A stretch of 56,720 nt of DNA from CAZRGV01 sp964599655 (GCA_964599655.1 CAZRGV010000025.1:1-56720); one strand, 5' to 3'; shown: positions 16,764-26,249, counted from the first letter of the stretch. Notes: generated from the sequence alone by a model not told the origin. Numbers and translations: made by a program.

Positions 16764-17157
16764 GATCGGGGACTCCACGGGTCCGGTCGCGCAGCAGCCA
16801 GCGCTCCGCGGACGAGCCCAACTCGCCCACTGACCCGGCAGGACCGGGAAACGCGGCGCAGTCCGTAGATCGGCAACGAGCGGAAACGGGAAGTCGATCG
16901 ACAGGGACTGGGTTTCCCCGGATCGCCTCGCAAAGGTCACGACGGACCTGGACCCACTGGAATCTTAGGAGGAAACCGGGCTTCCGCCAAGCTCGATCTT
17001 CGAATTGTTTTCGTTTTTGCCCTGCCGAGGACGCCGTCGCTGATTCGCCCGTTTGAAACGCACTGGCCTGAGTCTTCCGACGCCGCCCGACCTTGTAATC
17101 CGATTGTTTTTCACTCTCCACGATCGTAGATGGCCGAGTGGCCAGAGGAAAATGACC
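16764..17157. promoter_or_regulatory. Divergent region upstream of the ammonium transporter gene
   Basis: A 394-bp region between the small secreted protein and amt. It includes T-rich patches (TTGTTTTCGTTTTTGCC near 17000 and GATTGTTTTTCACT near 17102) but no sigma-54 consensus and no convincing -35/-10 pair. A tRNA-like phrase near 17130 is coincidental. No gene is seen. Confidence 0.45.
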
Positions 17158-18717
17158 ATGCGACTGCGTCAACTGGGTCCGTTCTTCGGCGCGATCTTGA
17201 TGGGTGCCCTGCTTTGTCTCGCCCTTCCGAGTTCGGCAAGCTGGGCAGAGGATGTCGCGACACCCGCCGCGACCGCCTCTGACGATTCCGCGCAGGCCAC
17301 CGTGACGGTTAAGGAACTGGCCGATCTCAAAGACGCGGCCGCGAATCACAAGATCCTCCTCGACACAATTTGGGTGATGATCGCCGCCTTCCTCGTCTTC
17401 TGGATGCAAGCAGGATTTGCCTACGTGGAAGGCGGCCTGACACGCGCCAAAAGCACCAACAACATCATGATGAAGAACCTCATGGACTTCTGCCTTGGTA
17501 CGGTGGCGTACTGGGCCGTCGGGTTCGCCATCATGTTTGGCAATGGCAATCCGTTCATGGGTTTGAGCGGCTGGTTCCTGTCCGGAGCTGACAACTCGCC
17601 GGCGACCGGCGATGCCTATCAGGGCGTCTTCACCGCGCTGAACTGGACCGGCGTTCCGCTCTACGCGAAGTTCATGTTCCAGCTGGTCTTCGCGGGAACC
17701 GCCGCCACCATCGTTTCGGGTGCCATGGCCGAGCGAACAAAATTCCAGGCTTACCTCATCTACTCTTTCGTGATTAGTGCGTTCATCTATCCGGTGGTTG
17801 GGCACTGGATCTGGGGCGGCGGCTGGCTTCAGACGAAGGGAATGTGGGACTTCGCGGGATCGACCGTCGTCCACTCGACAGGCGGCTGGATGGCCTTGGT
17901 TGGTGCCTTGATGATTGGCCCTCGAATCGGCAAGTACACCAAGGACAAGAAGGTCCTTCCGATCCCCTGTCACTCGATTCCGATGGCCGCGCTCGGTGTG
18001 TTCATCCTCTGGCTCGGCTGGTTCGGTTTCAACCCCGGCTCCACGATGGCGGCGGATGTCTCGATCGGTCAGATCGCCATGACGACAAACATGGCGGCCG
18101 CGACGGGTGCCCTTGGCGCCATGATCGTCTCCTGGGTCATCTTCAAGAAGGCCGATGTCAGCATGACTTTGAACGGCGTACTCGCCGGTCTGGTGGCCGT
18201 GACGGCCCCTTGTGCCTACATCTCCCCGGTTTCCGCCGCGATCATCGGCTTGCTCGGCGGCATCGCCGTGGTTCTTGCGGTTCTCGCCATTGACAAGATC
18301 GGCATCGATGACCCGGTGGGCGCGGTTTCGGTTCACGGCGTCTGCGGTGCTCTCGGCACGATCTGCGTTGGTCTCTTTGCCCAGGCGTCTTACGCCCCCG
18401 CAAATACCACCGGCGACGGCCTGTTTTTCGGAGGAGGCGCGACGCTGCTGATCAACCAAATCATTGGCGTCGCCTCGGTCTTCGGCTGGTCGATGATCAC
18501 CGGTCTGATTCTCTTTGGAGCGATCAAGTACACGATCGGTCTGCGAGTGTCGGCCGAGGAAGAGCTGGCGGGTCTCGATATCGGGGAGCACGGCTCCGAG
18601 GCCTACCCGGACTTCACCATGGCGGTTCACGCGGCGGCCCCACCCGATAGCTACCCGGCGATGGCACGTTCGGTCAGCACAAGTTCACAGGTTGTCCGCG
18701 AGCACGCGGAAGTCTAA
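17158..18717 (+). CDS. amt: Ammonium transporter, Amt family
   Basis: A 519-residue inner-membrane protein, about 11 helices after a signal-like N-terminus (FGAILMGALLCLALPSSASWA). It conducts ammonia/ammonium and is normally induced under nitrogen limitation. The two pore histidines are visible in VVHSTGGWMALVGA and AVSVHGVCGALGTI; other family marks are FWMQAGFAYVEGG, WGGGWL and GFNPGST. The cytoplasmic tail ends in AEEELAGLDIGEHGSEAYPDF, the usual C-terminal switch region. ATG 17158 is nine bases from GAGG; ATG 17152 in the same frame is too close to it. No glnK/glnB gene is adjacent, in contrast to many amt loci. Confidence 0.93.
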   Translation: MRLRQLGPFFGAILMGALLCLALPSSASWAEDVATPAATASDDSAQATVTVKELADLKDAAANHKILLDTIWVMIAAFLVFWMQAGFAYVEGGLTRAKSTNNIMMKNLMDFCLGTVAYWAVGFAIMFGNGNPFMGLSGWFLSGADNSPATGDAYQGVFTALNWTGVPLYAKFMFQLVFAGTAATIVSGAMAERTKFQAYLIYSFVISAFIYPVVGHWIWGGGWLQTKGMWDFAGSTVVHSTGGWMALVGALMIGPRIGKYTKDKKVLPIPCHSIPMAALGVFILWLGWFGFNPGSTMAADVSIGQIAMTTNMAAATGALGAMIVSWVIFKKADVSMTLNGVLAGLVAVTAPCAYISPVSAAIIGLLGGIAVVLAVLAIDKIGIDDPVGAVSVHGVCGALGTICVGLFAQASYAPANTTGDGLFFGGGATLLINQIIGVASVFGWSMITGLILFGAIKYTIGLRVSAEEELAGLDIGEHGSEAYPDFTMAVHAAAPPDSYPAMARSVSTSSQVVREHAEV

Positions 18718-18751
18718 GAATCGCTTCAAACGCGTGATCTCCAGCACTCGG

Positions 18752-18789
18752 ATGCCGCCGACCTTTGTGTCTGGCGGCATTCGGGTTTT
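18752..18789. terminator. Terminator after amt
   Basis: ATGCCGCC (18752-18759) pairs with GGCGGCAT (18773-18780), followed by TCGGG and TTTT (18786-18789). It lies between the convergent amt and metallophosphoesterase genes and may serve both. Confidence 0.7.
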
Positions 18790-18835
18790 CCATCGCATCG
18801 ACCGCTCGCGCCCCGCTTGAAGGCACGTGCAAGCA

Positions 18836-19702
18836 TCAGGCGGGGATGGGAACAAGCCGGACGCACGCGAGGAGCCTGTCGATGGTCACCGGCTCCCGCG
18901 CGGAAAACAGGCAGTAGGCCGGGTTGGGATCGGTCCCATCGAGAATGATCACTCGTGGATTGGCCTGTCGGAATCCCTCTTCGAGCCGGTGATGCCCGAT
19001 AAGGAACCAGTCGGCATCCACCATCGAGGCAAACCGGTCCGCGGCCTCGGCGCTCGTGTCTCGTCCCCAGGTCATTGCGTAGACCGTCCCTCCCCGGAGC
19101 AATGACTCGGGAGGCCAGACTCCCGAGTCGAGAAGTTCCAGGTCGAGCGTTTCCAGGTCGCGGCTATCGGGGATCGTGTGACAGAGAAAAACCCGGTTGG
19201 GTGTGCGAATCGCCAGCGGTAGGGCCTGAAACAGGGTGGAGTACGCGGCGAGCAGTGCGTCGGTCGAATCCAACCCATAGTCGGCCTCGACACCTTGTCG
19301 GAACAGCGCGTTCAGGGCGAACCCCTTCTTACTGATCGACCGGCCTGTGAATTCCGAGAGCTCGTGATTTCCCAGGATCAGGTGAACCCGGTCGGGATAC
19401 TGGCACTTCAAGGCGCAGACCAAATCGACGAGCCGGTGAGAACGGTCGATCTGCCCCGCGTCGGGATCGACCCGGGGGTCATGCACGAGTTCTTGCAACA
19501 CAAGGTGCCGGGCCGGATTCCGGTCGAGGTCAGCGATTTTGAGCACCCGAGAAAAGGTGTGAAGATGGCCGTGCAGGTCTCCCACGACCAGAACCTCGTC
19601 GGCCGAGTCGGTAGCGACGACCGAGCCCGTTCGACCGGGCGTGCCTCGAAACAACGTGGCGGCTCGTTCAATCGTGGCCTGGATCTTCTTCGGGTCGGGC
19701 AT
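18836..19702 (-). CDS. Metallophosphoesterase (PPP-like phosphatase fold)
   Basis: A 288-residue protein with the metal-binding motifs of calcineurin-like phosphoesterases: VVGDLHGHLHTF (residues 39-50), LILGNHELSEF (108-118), CHT in VFLCHTIPDS, and GHHRLEEGF near the C-terminus. The second motif, normally GDxVDRG, here reads GQIDRSHRLVDL (83-94), so the bridging Asp is probably D86 in a variant context. This suggests a separate phosphatase subfamily rather than a damaged enzyme, because all other ligands are kept. It is soluble with no signal peptide. It is the last gene of the minus-strand run starting at 25650. The substrate (phosphoprotein or small molecule) is unknown. Confidence 0.85.
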   Translation of the reverse strand: MPDPKKIQATIERAATLFRGTPGRTGSVVATDSADEVLVVGDLHGHLHTFSRVLKIADLDRNPARHLVLQELVHDPRVDPDAGQIDRSHRLVDLVCALKCQYPDRVHLILGNHELSEFTGRSISKKGFALNALFRQGVEADYGLDSTDALLAAYSTLFQALPLAIRTPNRVFLCHTIPDSRDLETLDLELLDSGVWPPESLLRGGTVYAMTWGRDTSAEAADRFASMVDADWFLIGHHRLEEGFRQANPRVIILDGTDPNPAYCLFSAREPVTIDRLLACVRLVPIPA

Positions 19703-19779
19703 GGTTCTCCCCGAAAATCATCGCCATCCGGCATCGCGAACACGCCCACAATGCCTCAGAGGAAGATGACCGAATCCAC

Positions 19780-20327
19780 TCAGTTCAACAGAAAAATCAT
19801 CACAAGAAACGCTGAGACGAGGGCAATCCAGTAGACACCAAGAATCCGACCCGCGCGATCGACTGCATCCGTCGAGGGTCTCCACCGTCCGTTCATCGCC
19901 AGAATGACCCAGACCGAGGCGACCCCGTATCCGATCGGGAACGCGGCAAGCCAGGTCCACTGACGAAGCGATCGGGGATCAGCCACAAAGCGAAAGTACA
20001 CAAAGAGGCCCGCGCCGAGAACGACACCGACGACCAAGGCGACGCAAGCCCCGAATCCGGGGCTTCGGATGTGGCGTCGCGGTGGGGGACGAGGACATCG
20101 CGATCGCATCGCCAGAACGGCGATTGCCGCCGCTGCCAGGAGGGATAGAGCCCGAACGCGATCAGGCAACACCAGAGCGCCGACCGCGGGGGAGGAGACA
20201 GGCTCAATCGCCTGTCGACGGCCCATTGAGGCATGGTCGATCGGAGCAACGCCAGCCCGAACGCGATCGGGACCGCCCGAATCATCCCATCAAGCACGGT
20301 AATTCGTTGTGTCCGGGACTGGTCCAT
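19780..20327 (-). CDS. Small polytopic membrane protein, probably frameshifted
   Basis: Two overlapping frames appear to form one gene. From ATG 20327, 35 bp after the ABC-F stop, the reading starts MDQSRTQRITVLDGMIRA and includes a hydrophobic segment (SALWCCLIAFGLY). Up to about 20110 this frame has third positions almost all G or C, as in neighbouring genes. After that the coding signal moves to the next frame, which gives three good membrane helices (VALVVGVVLGAGLFVYF, WLAAFPIGYGVASVWVIL, VYWIALVSAFLVMIFLL) ending at TGA 19780. A one-base indel near 20080-20130, either real or a sequencing error, would join them. Alternatively only the distal part is a gene starting at 20226 or 20109. No family is recognised. 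Confidence 0.45.
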
Positions 20328-20362
20328 GGAATCTCGCCCCGGAATCGCCGTCGACGAACCGG

Positions 20363-22267
20363 TTAGGTGTTGAATTCGAGCGCCTCTTCGTAGTGCTCGT
20401 AGAGCGTGTCCAGCCGATCCTTCAGCTCGTCGTAACGCGCCTGGGCGTCCCGAGCCGTATCGGCGTCCTTCCAGGTGTCGGGATTCCCGAGCGCCTCCTC
20501 AACCTCGGCCAGTTCCACCTCGACCTCGCCGATCTCTCGCTCGAGGTCCACCGACTTCCGGTACGGAAACTTTCGTTTCTTTTTCTCCTTGGATGGACTG
20601 GAATCCCCCTTTCCCGGGCGGCCGTCGGTCGTGGAACCCGTCGACCTCGATCGCGGGGCCTCGGCATCCTGTCTTGTCAACCGCTGATACGTCTCGTAAT
20701 CGCCTTCGATGACTCGGGCGTGGCCATCGGCGACGACGATCAGTCGGTCGGCCACCTGGTTGAGGAAGTATCGGTCGTGGCTCACCACCAGAACGGTTCC
20801 CTCGAACTCCTTGATCGAACGTTCGAGCGCCTCGCACGACCAGATGTCGAGGTGGTTCGTCGGCTCATCCATGACCAGGAGGTTCGCCCCGGTCGCGGCC
20901 AGTCTCGCCAGGGCGGCCTTGCCCTTCTCACCACCCGAGAGTTTCCCCACCGTGCGAAACACAATCTCGCCCGCGATTCCGAAGCGCGCCAGGAGGTCGC
21001 GCACGTCTTGCTCGACCCAGTCGGGGTCGTTTTCGGGCCAGACCGCGCGAACGACCGGGGTCTCTGGCGAGAGGGCTTCCAGCCCTTGATCGTAGTAACC
21101 CACCTGCACCTTGTGTCCGAGTTTCACCTCGCCAGTGTCGGCCTTCTCGCGACCGATGAGGATCTTGAGCAAAGTGGTCTTGCCCGCGCCGTTCGGACCA
21201 ATCACGCCGACACACTGGCCACGTAAGATCTGAATGTTGAAGTTTTTAAAGAGCGATTTATCGTAACTCTTCGAGATATTTTTCGCTTCGATAACGATGT
21301 CGCCCGAGCGATCGACCTCGTCGAACCCCATGACGGGCCCTTCGATGTCTCGCATGGTCTCGACGAGTTCGATGCGGGCGAGTTTCTTCTCCCGGTCCTT
21401 GGCCTGCTTGGCCTTCTGGCCGACACCCCACTTGCGGATGAAGTCTTGGAGGTCGGCAATCTGCTCTTGCTGCTTCTCGTGCTGCCGCCGGAGGACCTTG
21501 GCTCGGTCTTCTCGCAGTTGCCAGTATTGGGTGTAGTTGCCTGGATAGGCCGCAACTTTCCCCTCGTGCAGTTCCCAGATCTTGGTGACGGTGGCGTCGA
21601 GAAAGTAGCGATCGTGGCTCACGATGATCATGGCAACCGGTTGGCGGGCCAGGTAGCTTTCGAGCCATTCGGTTGTCGGCACGTCCAGGTGGTTTGAGGG
21701 TTCATCCAGGAGCATCAAGTCGGGGCTTTCGAGCAGCAGTTTAGCCAGCATCAAACGCGATTGCTGACCGCCCGAGAATGTCCGGGCCGCTCGGGAAAAT
21801 TCAACGGATGTGAAGCCGAGCCCAGTGAGAATCTCCTCAACCCGGTGGTCGATCGAATAGGCATCCTGGTGCTCGAGCCGATCGCGAAGCTCCTCATATC
21901 GTCGAGAGGCTCGTTCGCGTTCGAGGTCGTTCTCGGCCTCGGCGATCTCCTGGGCCGCCTCTTCCAGCTCGTGCTGGAGTTCGAAGAGGGAAGCCATCCC
22001 CGAGCGGGCCACCTCCATCAAGGTTTGCTCGGGACGAAAGTCGGGTTGCTGCTTCAAGAGGCTGACGCGAATGCCGGGCCGAACGTACAGCTGGCCGTAG
22101 TCGGGTTGATCGTGACCGGCCAGGAGACGCATCAAGGTCGTCTTACCCGCCCCGTTGGGGCCGACCAGGCCGATCCGCTCCCCGGCACGGACCTCGAAAC
22201 GAAGGCCGCTAAAAATGGGGGCACCCGCGTACTGGCGTCCGAGGTCCGTGGCAGAGGCGAGGATCAT
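20363..22267 (-). CDS. ABC-F family ATPase (Uup/YheS-like)
   Basis: A 634-residue soluble protein with two ABC ATPase domains and no membrane domain. First domain: Walker A GLVGPNGAGKTTL (about 33-45), signature FSGGQQSRL, Walker B LMLLDEPSNHLD, switch SHDRYFLD. Second domain: GVIGPNGAGKTTLL, LSGGEKGKA, LLVMDEPTNHLD, SHDRYFLN. Between them is the charged helical linker typical of ABC-F proteins (KWGVGQKAKQAKDREKKLAR), and the C-terminus is a coiled coil (about 570-634), as in Uup. ABC-F proteins act on the ribosome E site or in DNA-related processes. An exact TATAAT lies about 50 bp upstream, so it may have its own promoter within the pgm-uvrC run. Confidence 0.92.
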   Translation of the reverse strand: MILASATDLGRQYAGAPIFSGLRFEVRAGERIGLVGPNGAGKTTLMRLLAGHDQPDYGQLYVRPGIRVSLLKQQPDFRPEQTLMEVARSGMASLFELQHELEEAAQEIAEAENDLERERASRRYEELRDRLEHQDAYSIDHRVEEILTGLGFTSVEFSRAARTFSGGQQSRLMLAKLLLESPDLMLLDEPSNHLDVPTTEWLESYLARQPVAMIIVSHDRYFLDATVTKIWELHEGKVAAYPGNYTQYWQLREDRAKVLRRQHEKQQEQIADLQDFIRKWGVGQKAKQAKDREKKLARIELVETMRDIEGPVMGFDEVDRSGDIVIEAKNISKSYDKSLFKNFNIQILRGQCVGVIGPNGAGKTTLLKILIGREKADTGEVKLGHKVQVGYYDQGLEALSPETPVVRAVWPENDPDWVEQDVRDLLARFGIAGEIVFRTVGKLSGGEKGKAALARLAATGANLLVMDEPTNHLDIWSCEALERSIKEFEGTVLVVSHDRYFLNQVADRLIVVADGHARVIEGDYETYQRLTRQDAEAPRSRSTGSTTDGRPGKGDSSPSKEKKKRKFPYRKSVDLEREIGEVEVELAEVEEALGNPDTWKDADTARDAQARYDELKDRLDTLYEHYEEALEFNT

Positions 22268-22318
22268 CGATCGGGCTTACTCAAAGCAGGAATGGTCAGA
22301 AGACACGTCCAGTCGGGT

Positions 22319-22324
22319 ATTATA
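22319..22324 (-). promoter_or_regulatory. Candidate -10 element for the ABC-F gene
   Basis: A perfect TATAAT on the minus strand, 51 bp before ATG 22267, in a GC-rich context. The expected -35 position does not show TTGACA, so only the -10 supports it. Confidence 0.35.
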
Positions 22325-22393
22325 CGCGATCGTCGATTCTCCGACCTCGGTCTTCGGTGGATCGGATTCCAGCTCCAGGACGGGAAGGTTTCG

Positions 22394-23722
22394 TCAATCG
22401 TCGCCCAGCGCCCTCTTGCTTCGTAGCATATGGTGGTAATGCTGGGCGAAACGGTGCGCCTCATCGCGGACATACTGCAAGAGTCGCAAGGCGAAGGAGC
22501 GCCGCCGGAGAACGATCGGATCGGGTCGACCAGGTACGAAGATCTCTTCCTGCTGCTTGGCCAGGGAAATCAAGGTCGGCGGGGTGACACCGAGCGCGCC
22601 AAACGCGTCGAGCGCGGCGTTGAGCTGCCCTTTCCCCCCATCGATGAGGAAGATGTCGGGGAATGGCTCCTCTCGTTCCTGAAGCCCCTGGATGCGACGG
22701 CTGACGACCTCCCGGATCGAGGCGTAATCATCAACGCCCGTCACGCTCTTGATCTTGTAGCGGCGGTAGCCAGGCTTGAACGGCAGGCCGTCGATAAAGG
22801 TCACGAGCGAACCGACCGTCTCGGTGCCGCCCAGGTGGGCAATGTCGACGCCGTGAATGGTGCGAGGGGTCGAGTCGAGCGAGAGCACCTTTTGAAGGCC
22901 CCTCAGGCCCTTCTTCGGGTCCTGGTAGAAAACCTCGGGCTGGGCATGCTGCTCCAGGTTCCCTCGGAGGTTGAGGTTCTGAAGCGCCTTCAGCTCGTCT
23001 CGGAGCCGTGCGGCCTTTTCGAACTGGAGCGCCCTGGACGCCTCCCGCATCTCCTCTTCCATTTCCTTCAAGACGACGTCCTTCTTGCCATCGAGGAACA
23101 GTCGAAGGCGGCGGATCTCCTTGCGATACGACTCCTTGTCGATACGGAGGTTGCAAGGCGCCGTGCACTGATCGATCGAGTGAAGCAGACAGGGGCGAAA
23201 CCATCGCCATCGCGGGTCATCTTCCTGAATATCGAGTGAACATGTACGAAATTTGAAGATCTTTTGCAAAACCTGGATCGCCCCGCGAAGGCTCTTGGCC
23301 CGGGGAAATGGCCCGTAGAGCTTCACGCCACGGTCGAGGGGTTCCCTCGTGAAGTTCACTCGTGGAAAGTCCTCGCCCGTGGTGATCTGCAAGTAGGGAA
23401 ACGACTTATCGTCCTTGAGGTCGGCGTTGTGCTTCGGCTGGATGTCCTTGATCAGCCGGGCCTCGATCAGGAGGGCGTCGACCTCGCTCTCAGCGGCGAG
23501 GAAGTCGATATCGGCGACCTCATGGATCCAGTCCTTGATTCGCCGGTCTTCGGCCGCGGTCTTCTGGAAATAGGAGGCCGCGCGACTTCTTAGGTTCTTG
23601 GCCTTGCCGATATAGATGACTCGTCCCTGGGCGTCTTTCATCAGGTAGACGCCTGGGGACGTGGGAAACTGCTTGACCTTCTCCGCGGGAATGGTCGAGG
23701 ACGGACCTGACGTGTCGGACAT
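22394..23722 (-). CDS. uvrC: UvrC-like excinuclease subunit lacking the C-terminal HhH domain
   Basis: A 442-residue protein. The N-terminus is the GIY-YIG nuclease domain (SPGVYLMKDAQGRVIYIGKAKNLRSR), followed by the Cys-containing region CSLDIQEDD...RPCLLHSIDQCTAPC, a UVR motif (REASRALQFEKAARLRDEL) that binds UvrB, and the RNase H-like 5'-incision domain with HGVDIAHLGGT, FLIDGGKGQL and YVRDEAHRFA. It stops about ten residues after the last motif, where canonical UvrC (about 600 residues) continues with tandem helix-hairpin-helix motifs. The sequence after the stop shows no HhH in any frame, so this is not a simple frameshift. ATG 23722 is preferred over GTG 23743. It lies 65 bp downstream of pgm. 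Confidence 0.88.
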   Translation of the reverse strand: MSDTSGPSSTIPAEKVKQFPTSPGVYLMKDAQGRVIYIGKAKNLRSRAASYFQKTAAEDRRIKDWIHEVADIDFLAAESEVDALLIEARLIKDIQPKHNADLKDDKSFPYLQITTGEDFPRVNFTREPLDRGVKLYGPFPRAKSLRGAIQVLQKIFKFRTCSLDIQEDDPRWRWFRPCLLHSIDQCTAPCNLRIDKESYRKEIRRLRLFLDGKKDVVLKEMEEEMREASRALQFEKAARLRDELKALQNLNLRGNLEQHAQPEVFYQDPKKGLRGLQKVLSLDSTPRTIHGVDIAHLGGTETVGSLVTFIDGLPFKPGYRRYKIKSVTGVDDYASIREVVSRRIQGLQEREEPFPDIFLIDGGKGQLNAALDAFGALGVTPPTLISLAKQQEEIFVPGRPDPIVLRRRSFALRLLQYVRDEAHRFAQHYHHMLRSKRALGDD

Positions 23723-23787
23723 ACGGCACCCGTGGGGTCCCACCCCGCGATTTCGATCGGGTCAGCGGGAGGGTTGGCCCCCCTGGT

Positions 23788-25650
23788 CTACCCGGAAAAC
23801 TCAACCAGAGCGTTCTGGATGTATTTTTCGATGTCCCCGACCATCCGATCAAGCTGTTGAGCTGTTTTTGCCTTCACCTCCGAGAGCCGGACTCGATCGG
23901 TTACTCCCTCCGTGTCGGTCCTCGCGAAGAGGTAGAACTTGATTTTTGGCTCGGTCCCCGACGGACGGACGGCGAATCGAACCCCGGGCGCATCGAGATG
24001 GAAAATCAGGAGGTCGCCGGAGGGTTCTGGAAGCAACCTGGTCGATCCGTCCGGCAACCGGACAACGTGTTCCTTGTAGTCGTAGATCTCGGTCACGGCC
24101 AGTCCACCCACGCGAGTGGGCGGGACCTCGCGGAACGCTTTCATCAGCGCCTTGATCTGCGTGGCCCCTTCGCGACCTTCCAAGGTCTTGTTGATCAACC
24201 GCTCCCCGTAGTGCCCCACGTCGATGTAGAGGTCGTCGAGGTACTCGAGCACGGTCTGCTTACGGTCCTTGATAGTCGCGACGAACTCTGCGAAGAGCAT
24301 GGCGGCGACGGCGGCGTCCTTGTCTCGGACATGGGTCCCTTTGAGGTAGCCGTGCGACTCCTCGAATCCGAACAGGAAACCCGCGTGCCCGGCGTCATCG
24401 ATCCGCTTCGCGATCCACTTGAACCCGACAAGGAGGTCGTCCTCGACCCGGATTCCCTCTCGATGGGCCAAAGCGCGGGTCATCTGGCTGGTCACGAGGG
24501 TGGTGACCAGATAGTGGTCGGACCGGAGCTTGCCCATGGCCTCGGTTTGCTTCATGATGAAGGCCGCCAGGAGCACGCCGATCTGGTTGCCATCGAGCGT
24601 GGTCCACTCCCCGCTCGGATCTCCTGAAACCGGNNNNNNNNNNNNNNNNNNNNNNNNNNNNNNNNNNNNNNNNNNNNNNNNNNNNNNNNNNNNNNNNNNN
24701 NNNNNNNNNNNNNNCTTGGCCTCGGCAATCGCGGCCTCCAACGTCTGGGGAATCTCGGGATTCGAGACGTGTCCTGGAACATTGGGAAAGTCGCCGTCTG
24801 GCGTGCGCTGGGAGGCGAGGATATTGACCCGCTCGAATCCGTCGACCCGAAGAGCGGCGGCCACTGAGGTTTCGCCCACCCCGTGCATCGGGGTATAAAC
24901 GATCGAGATGTCGCGGGCTCGGGAGACCGATTCGCTCACGACGGCCGCGATATAGGCATCGTCGACCTCACGGCCTGCAAGGATGATTGACCCATCGGAG
25001 ACCGCCTTCGAGAAGTCGGCCATCGGGATTTCTCGGTCGGAGGCCGCCTTGACACAGGCAATGATTCCCGAGTCATCGGGCGGGATCACCTGACCGCCCT
25101 GGTCGTTGTAGCACTTGAAGCCGTTGTCGGACGGCGGGTTATGCGACGCCGTGATCATGATGCCGGCATCACAATGCAAGTGCCGCACGGCGAAGGACAG
25201 CAGCGGTGTCGAGCGATGGTCGGCGAAGAGGTAGACCTTGAACCCTGCCGCGACCAGAACCCTCGCACAGATCTCGGCGAACTCCGGCGAGTTATGCCGG
25301 GGGTCGCGGGCGATCGCGCACGAGCGAGGGGTCTCGGTACCCTTGCGAGAGTTGATGTAATCCGCGAGGCCGCGGGCGCTCTCAGCGATCGTCCTCGCAT
25401 TCAGAACATTCGTTCCCACCGGATACATCCGGCCTCGACGTCCGCCAGTACCGAACTCGAGCACCTCATAGAAGGCGTCGTCGAGCACTTTCCAGCGCCC
25501 CGCGAGGATGTCTTCGGTCAGCCGGTCACGGTAGGCCTCGAACGGAGGCTCGGTCAGCCATCGGCGAATGTGGGCCGCGGCCGAGGAGGACAGTTCACCC
25601 GCCTGCTCGGCCTGGGCCAGTCGACCCAGTACGTCTTCGGCCGTCGGCAT
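23788..25650 (-). CDS. Phosphoglucomutase/phosphomannomutase family enzyme
   Basis: A 620-residue alpha-D-phosphohexomutase, likely interconverting hexose 1- and 6-phosphates (PgcA/PGM2-like length). The phosphoserine loop is GIMITASHNPPSDNGFK (catalytic S169); other landmarks are VLEFGTGGRRGRMYPVGTN, VYTPMHGVGE (domain 2) and the phosphate-binding loop FAVRPSGTEPKIKFYL near the C-terminus, with FGFEESHGYLKGTHVRDKD in domain 3. The metal-binding DxDxDR loop should lie where residues 313-339 are missing (81 N at 24634-24714), so it cannot be verified. AAGGGAGA lies seven bases before ATG 25650. It is the first gene of a minus-strand run with uvrC and the ABC-F gene. Confidence 0.9.
   Translation of the reverse strand: MPTAEDVLGRLAQAEQAGELSSSAAAHIRRWLTEPPFEAYRDRLTEDILAGRWKVLDDAFYEVLEFGTGGRRGRMYPVGTNVLNARTIAESARGLADYINSRKGTETPRSCAIARDPRHNSPEFAEICARVLVAAGFKVYLFADHRSTPLLSFAVRHLHCDAGIMITASHNPPSDNGFKCYNDQGGQVIPPDDSGIIACVKAASDREIPMADFSKAVSDGSIILAGREVDDAYIAAVVSESVSRARDISIVYTPMHGVGETSVAAALRVDGFERVNILASQRTPDGDFPNVPGHVSNPEIPQTLEAAIAEAKXXXXXXXXXXXXXXXXXXXXXXXXXXXPVSGDPSGEWTTLDGNQIGVLLAAFIMKQTEAMGKLRSDHYLVTTLVTSQMTRALAHREGIRVEDDLLVGFKWIAKRIDDAGHAGFLFGFEESHGYLKGTHVRDKDAAVAAMLFAEFVATIKDRKQTVLEYLDDLYIDVGHYGERLINKTLEGREGATQIKALMKAFREVPPTRVGGLAVTEIYDYKEHVVRLPDGSTRLLPEPSGDLLIFHLDAPGVRFAVRPSGTEPKIKFYLFARTDTEGVTDRVRLSEVKAKTAQQLDRMVGDIEKYIQNALVEFSG
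24634..24714. other. Assembly gap (81 N) inside the phosphohexomutase gene
   Basis: Exactly 27 codons are missing, and the frame is kept. The gap covers the place where the metal-binding loop is expected. Confidence 0.95.
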
Positions 25651-26249
25651 GATCGAATCTCCCTTTCTTCCGAACAGGTCGCGTCACCACCAAATCGCTT
25701 CAAACTCGAAATCGATAAGCTATCCCGCACCTCGCGGACACGCAAGTTCCCCCCATCCCGCACATGCGATCCAACCTCCGAAAAACCTCCGACTTCGGCG
25801 CCTGGACGACCTCGAAACCGCGCCATTTCGGTCGACGCAACTCGTAACTTGAAAGGATTTTCCGGGGAATCCACCGCGTGGAGCGGATTGTAAAATCGGC
25901 TCTCTTGTAAGAACGCAAACCCAGGCTCGGCGATTCGGGGGCCGTCTCGCGGGGATTCGCGTCGGGGGGATGGATCGTCGTTGGAAAAAATGGGAAGCCC
26001 ATCCATGGGCCTCAATTGGACTTAGAACAAGTCAATCCCAAGCGGCGGCGAGAACGACGATCCGCGGCACGGCCCTTGCCTTAGAACTCGCTCGCCGAGA
26101 CGGCAGAGGAGGCGAGACCTCGAAAGATTGTCTCAAGTCGATTCGGTTAGACGTTCTCGACTCCGGCTCAGGATGGGCCGGTCACCGACCTCGAGGTGAG
26201 GTTGAAGTCCGACGCCCGCGGGCGATCTTCTCAAGACAGGGAGGTTCCT
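25651..26249. promoter_or_regulatory. Divergent region between the phosphohexomutase and CAP-protein genes
   Basis: A 599-bp region. Short frames on both strands have shadow-like Arg/Pro/Ser-rich composition, and no RNA gene or repeat was recognised. The promoters of both flanking genes must be here. Confidence 0.5.

Noticed and set aside
17125..17150. tRNA-like phrase GATGGCCGAGTGGCCAGAGG
   Set aside because: Only the D-arm-like part is present; no anticodon or T arm follows, and amt starts at once.
16672..18630. Long open frame (about 650 codons) antisense to amt
   Set aside because: Highly charged Arg/Asp/Gly/His-rich product typical of the complement of a high-GC gene; amt is certain on the other strand.
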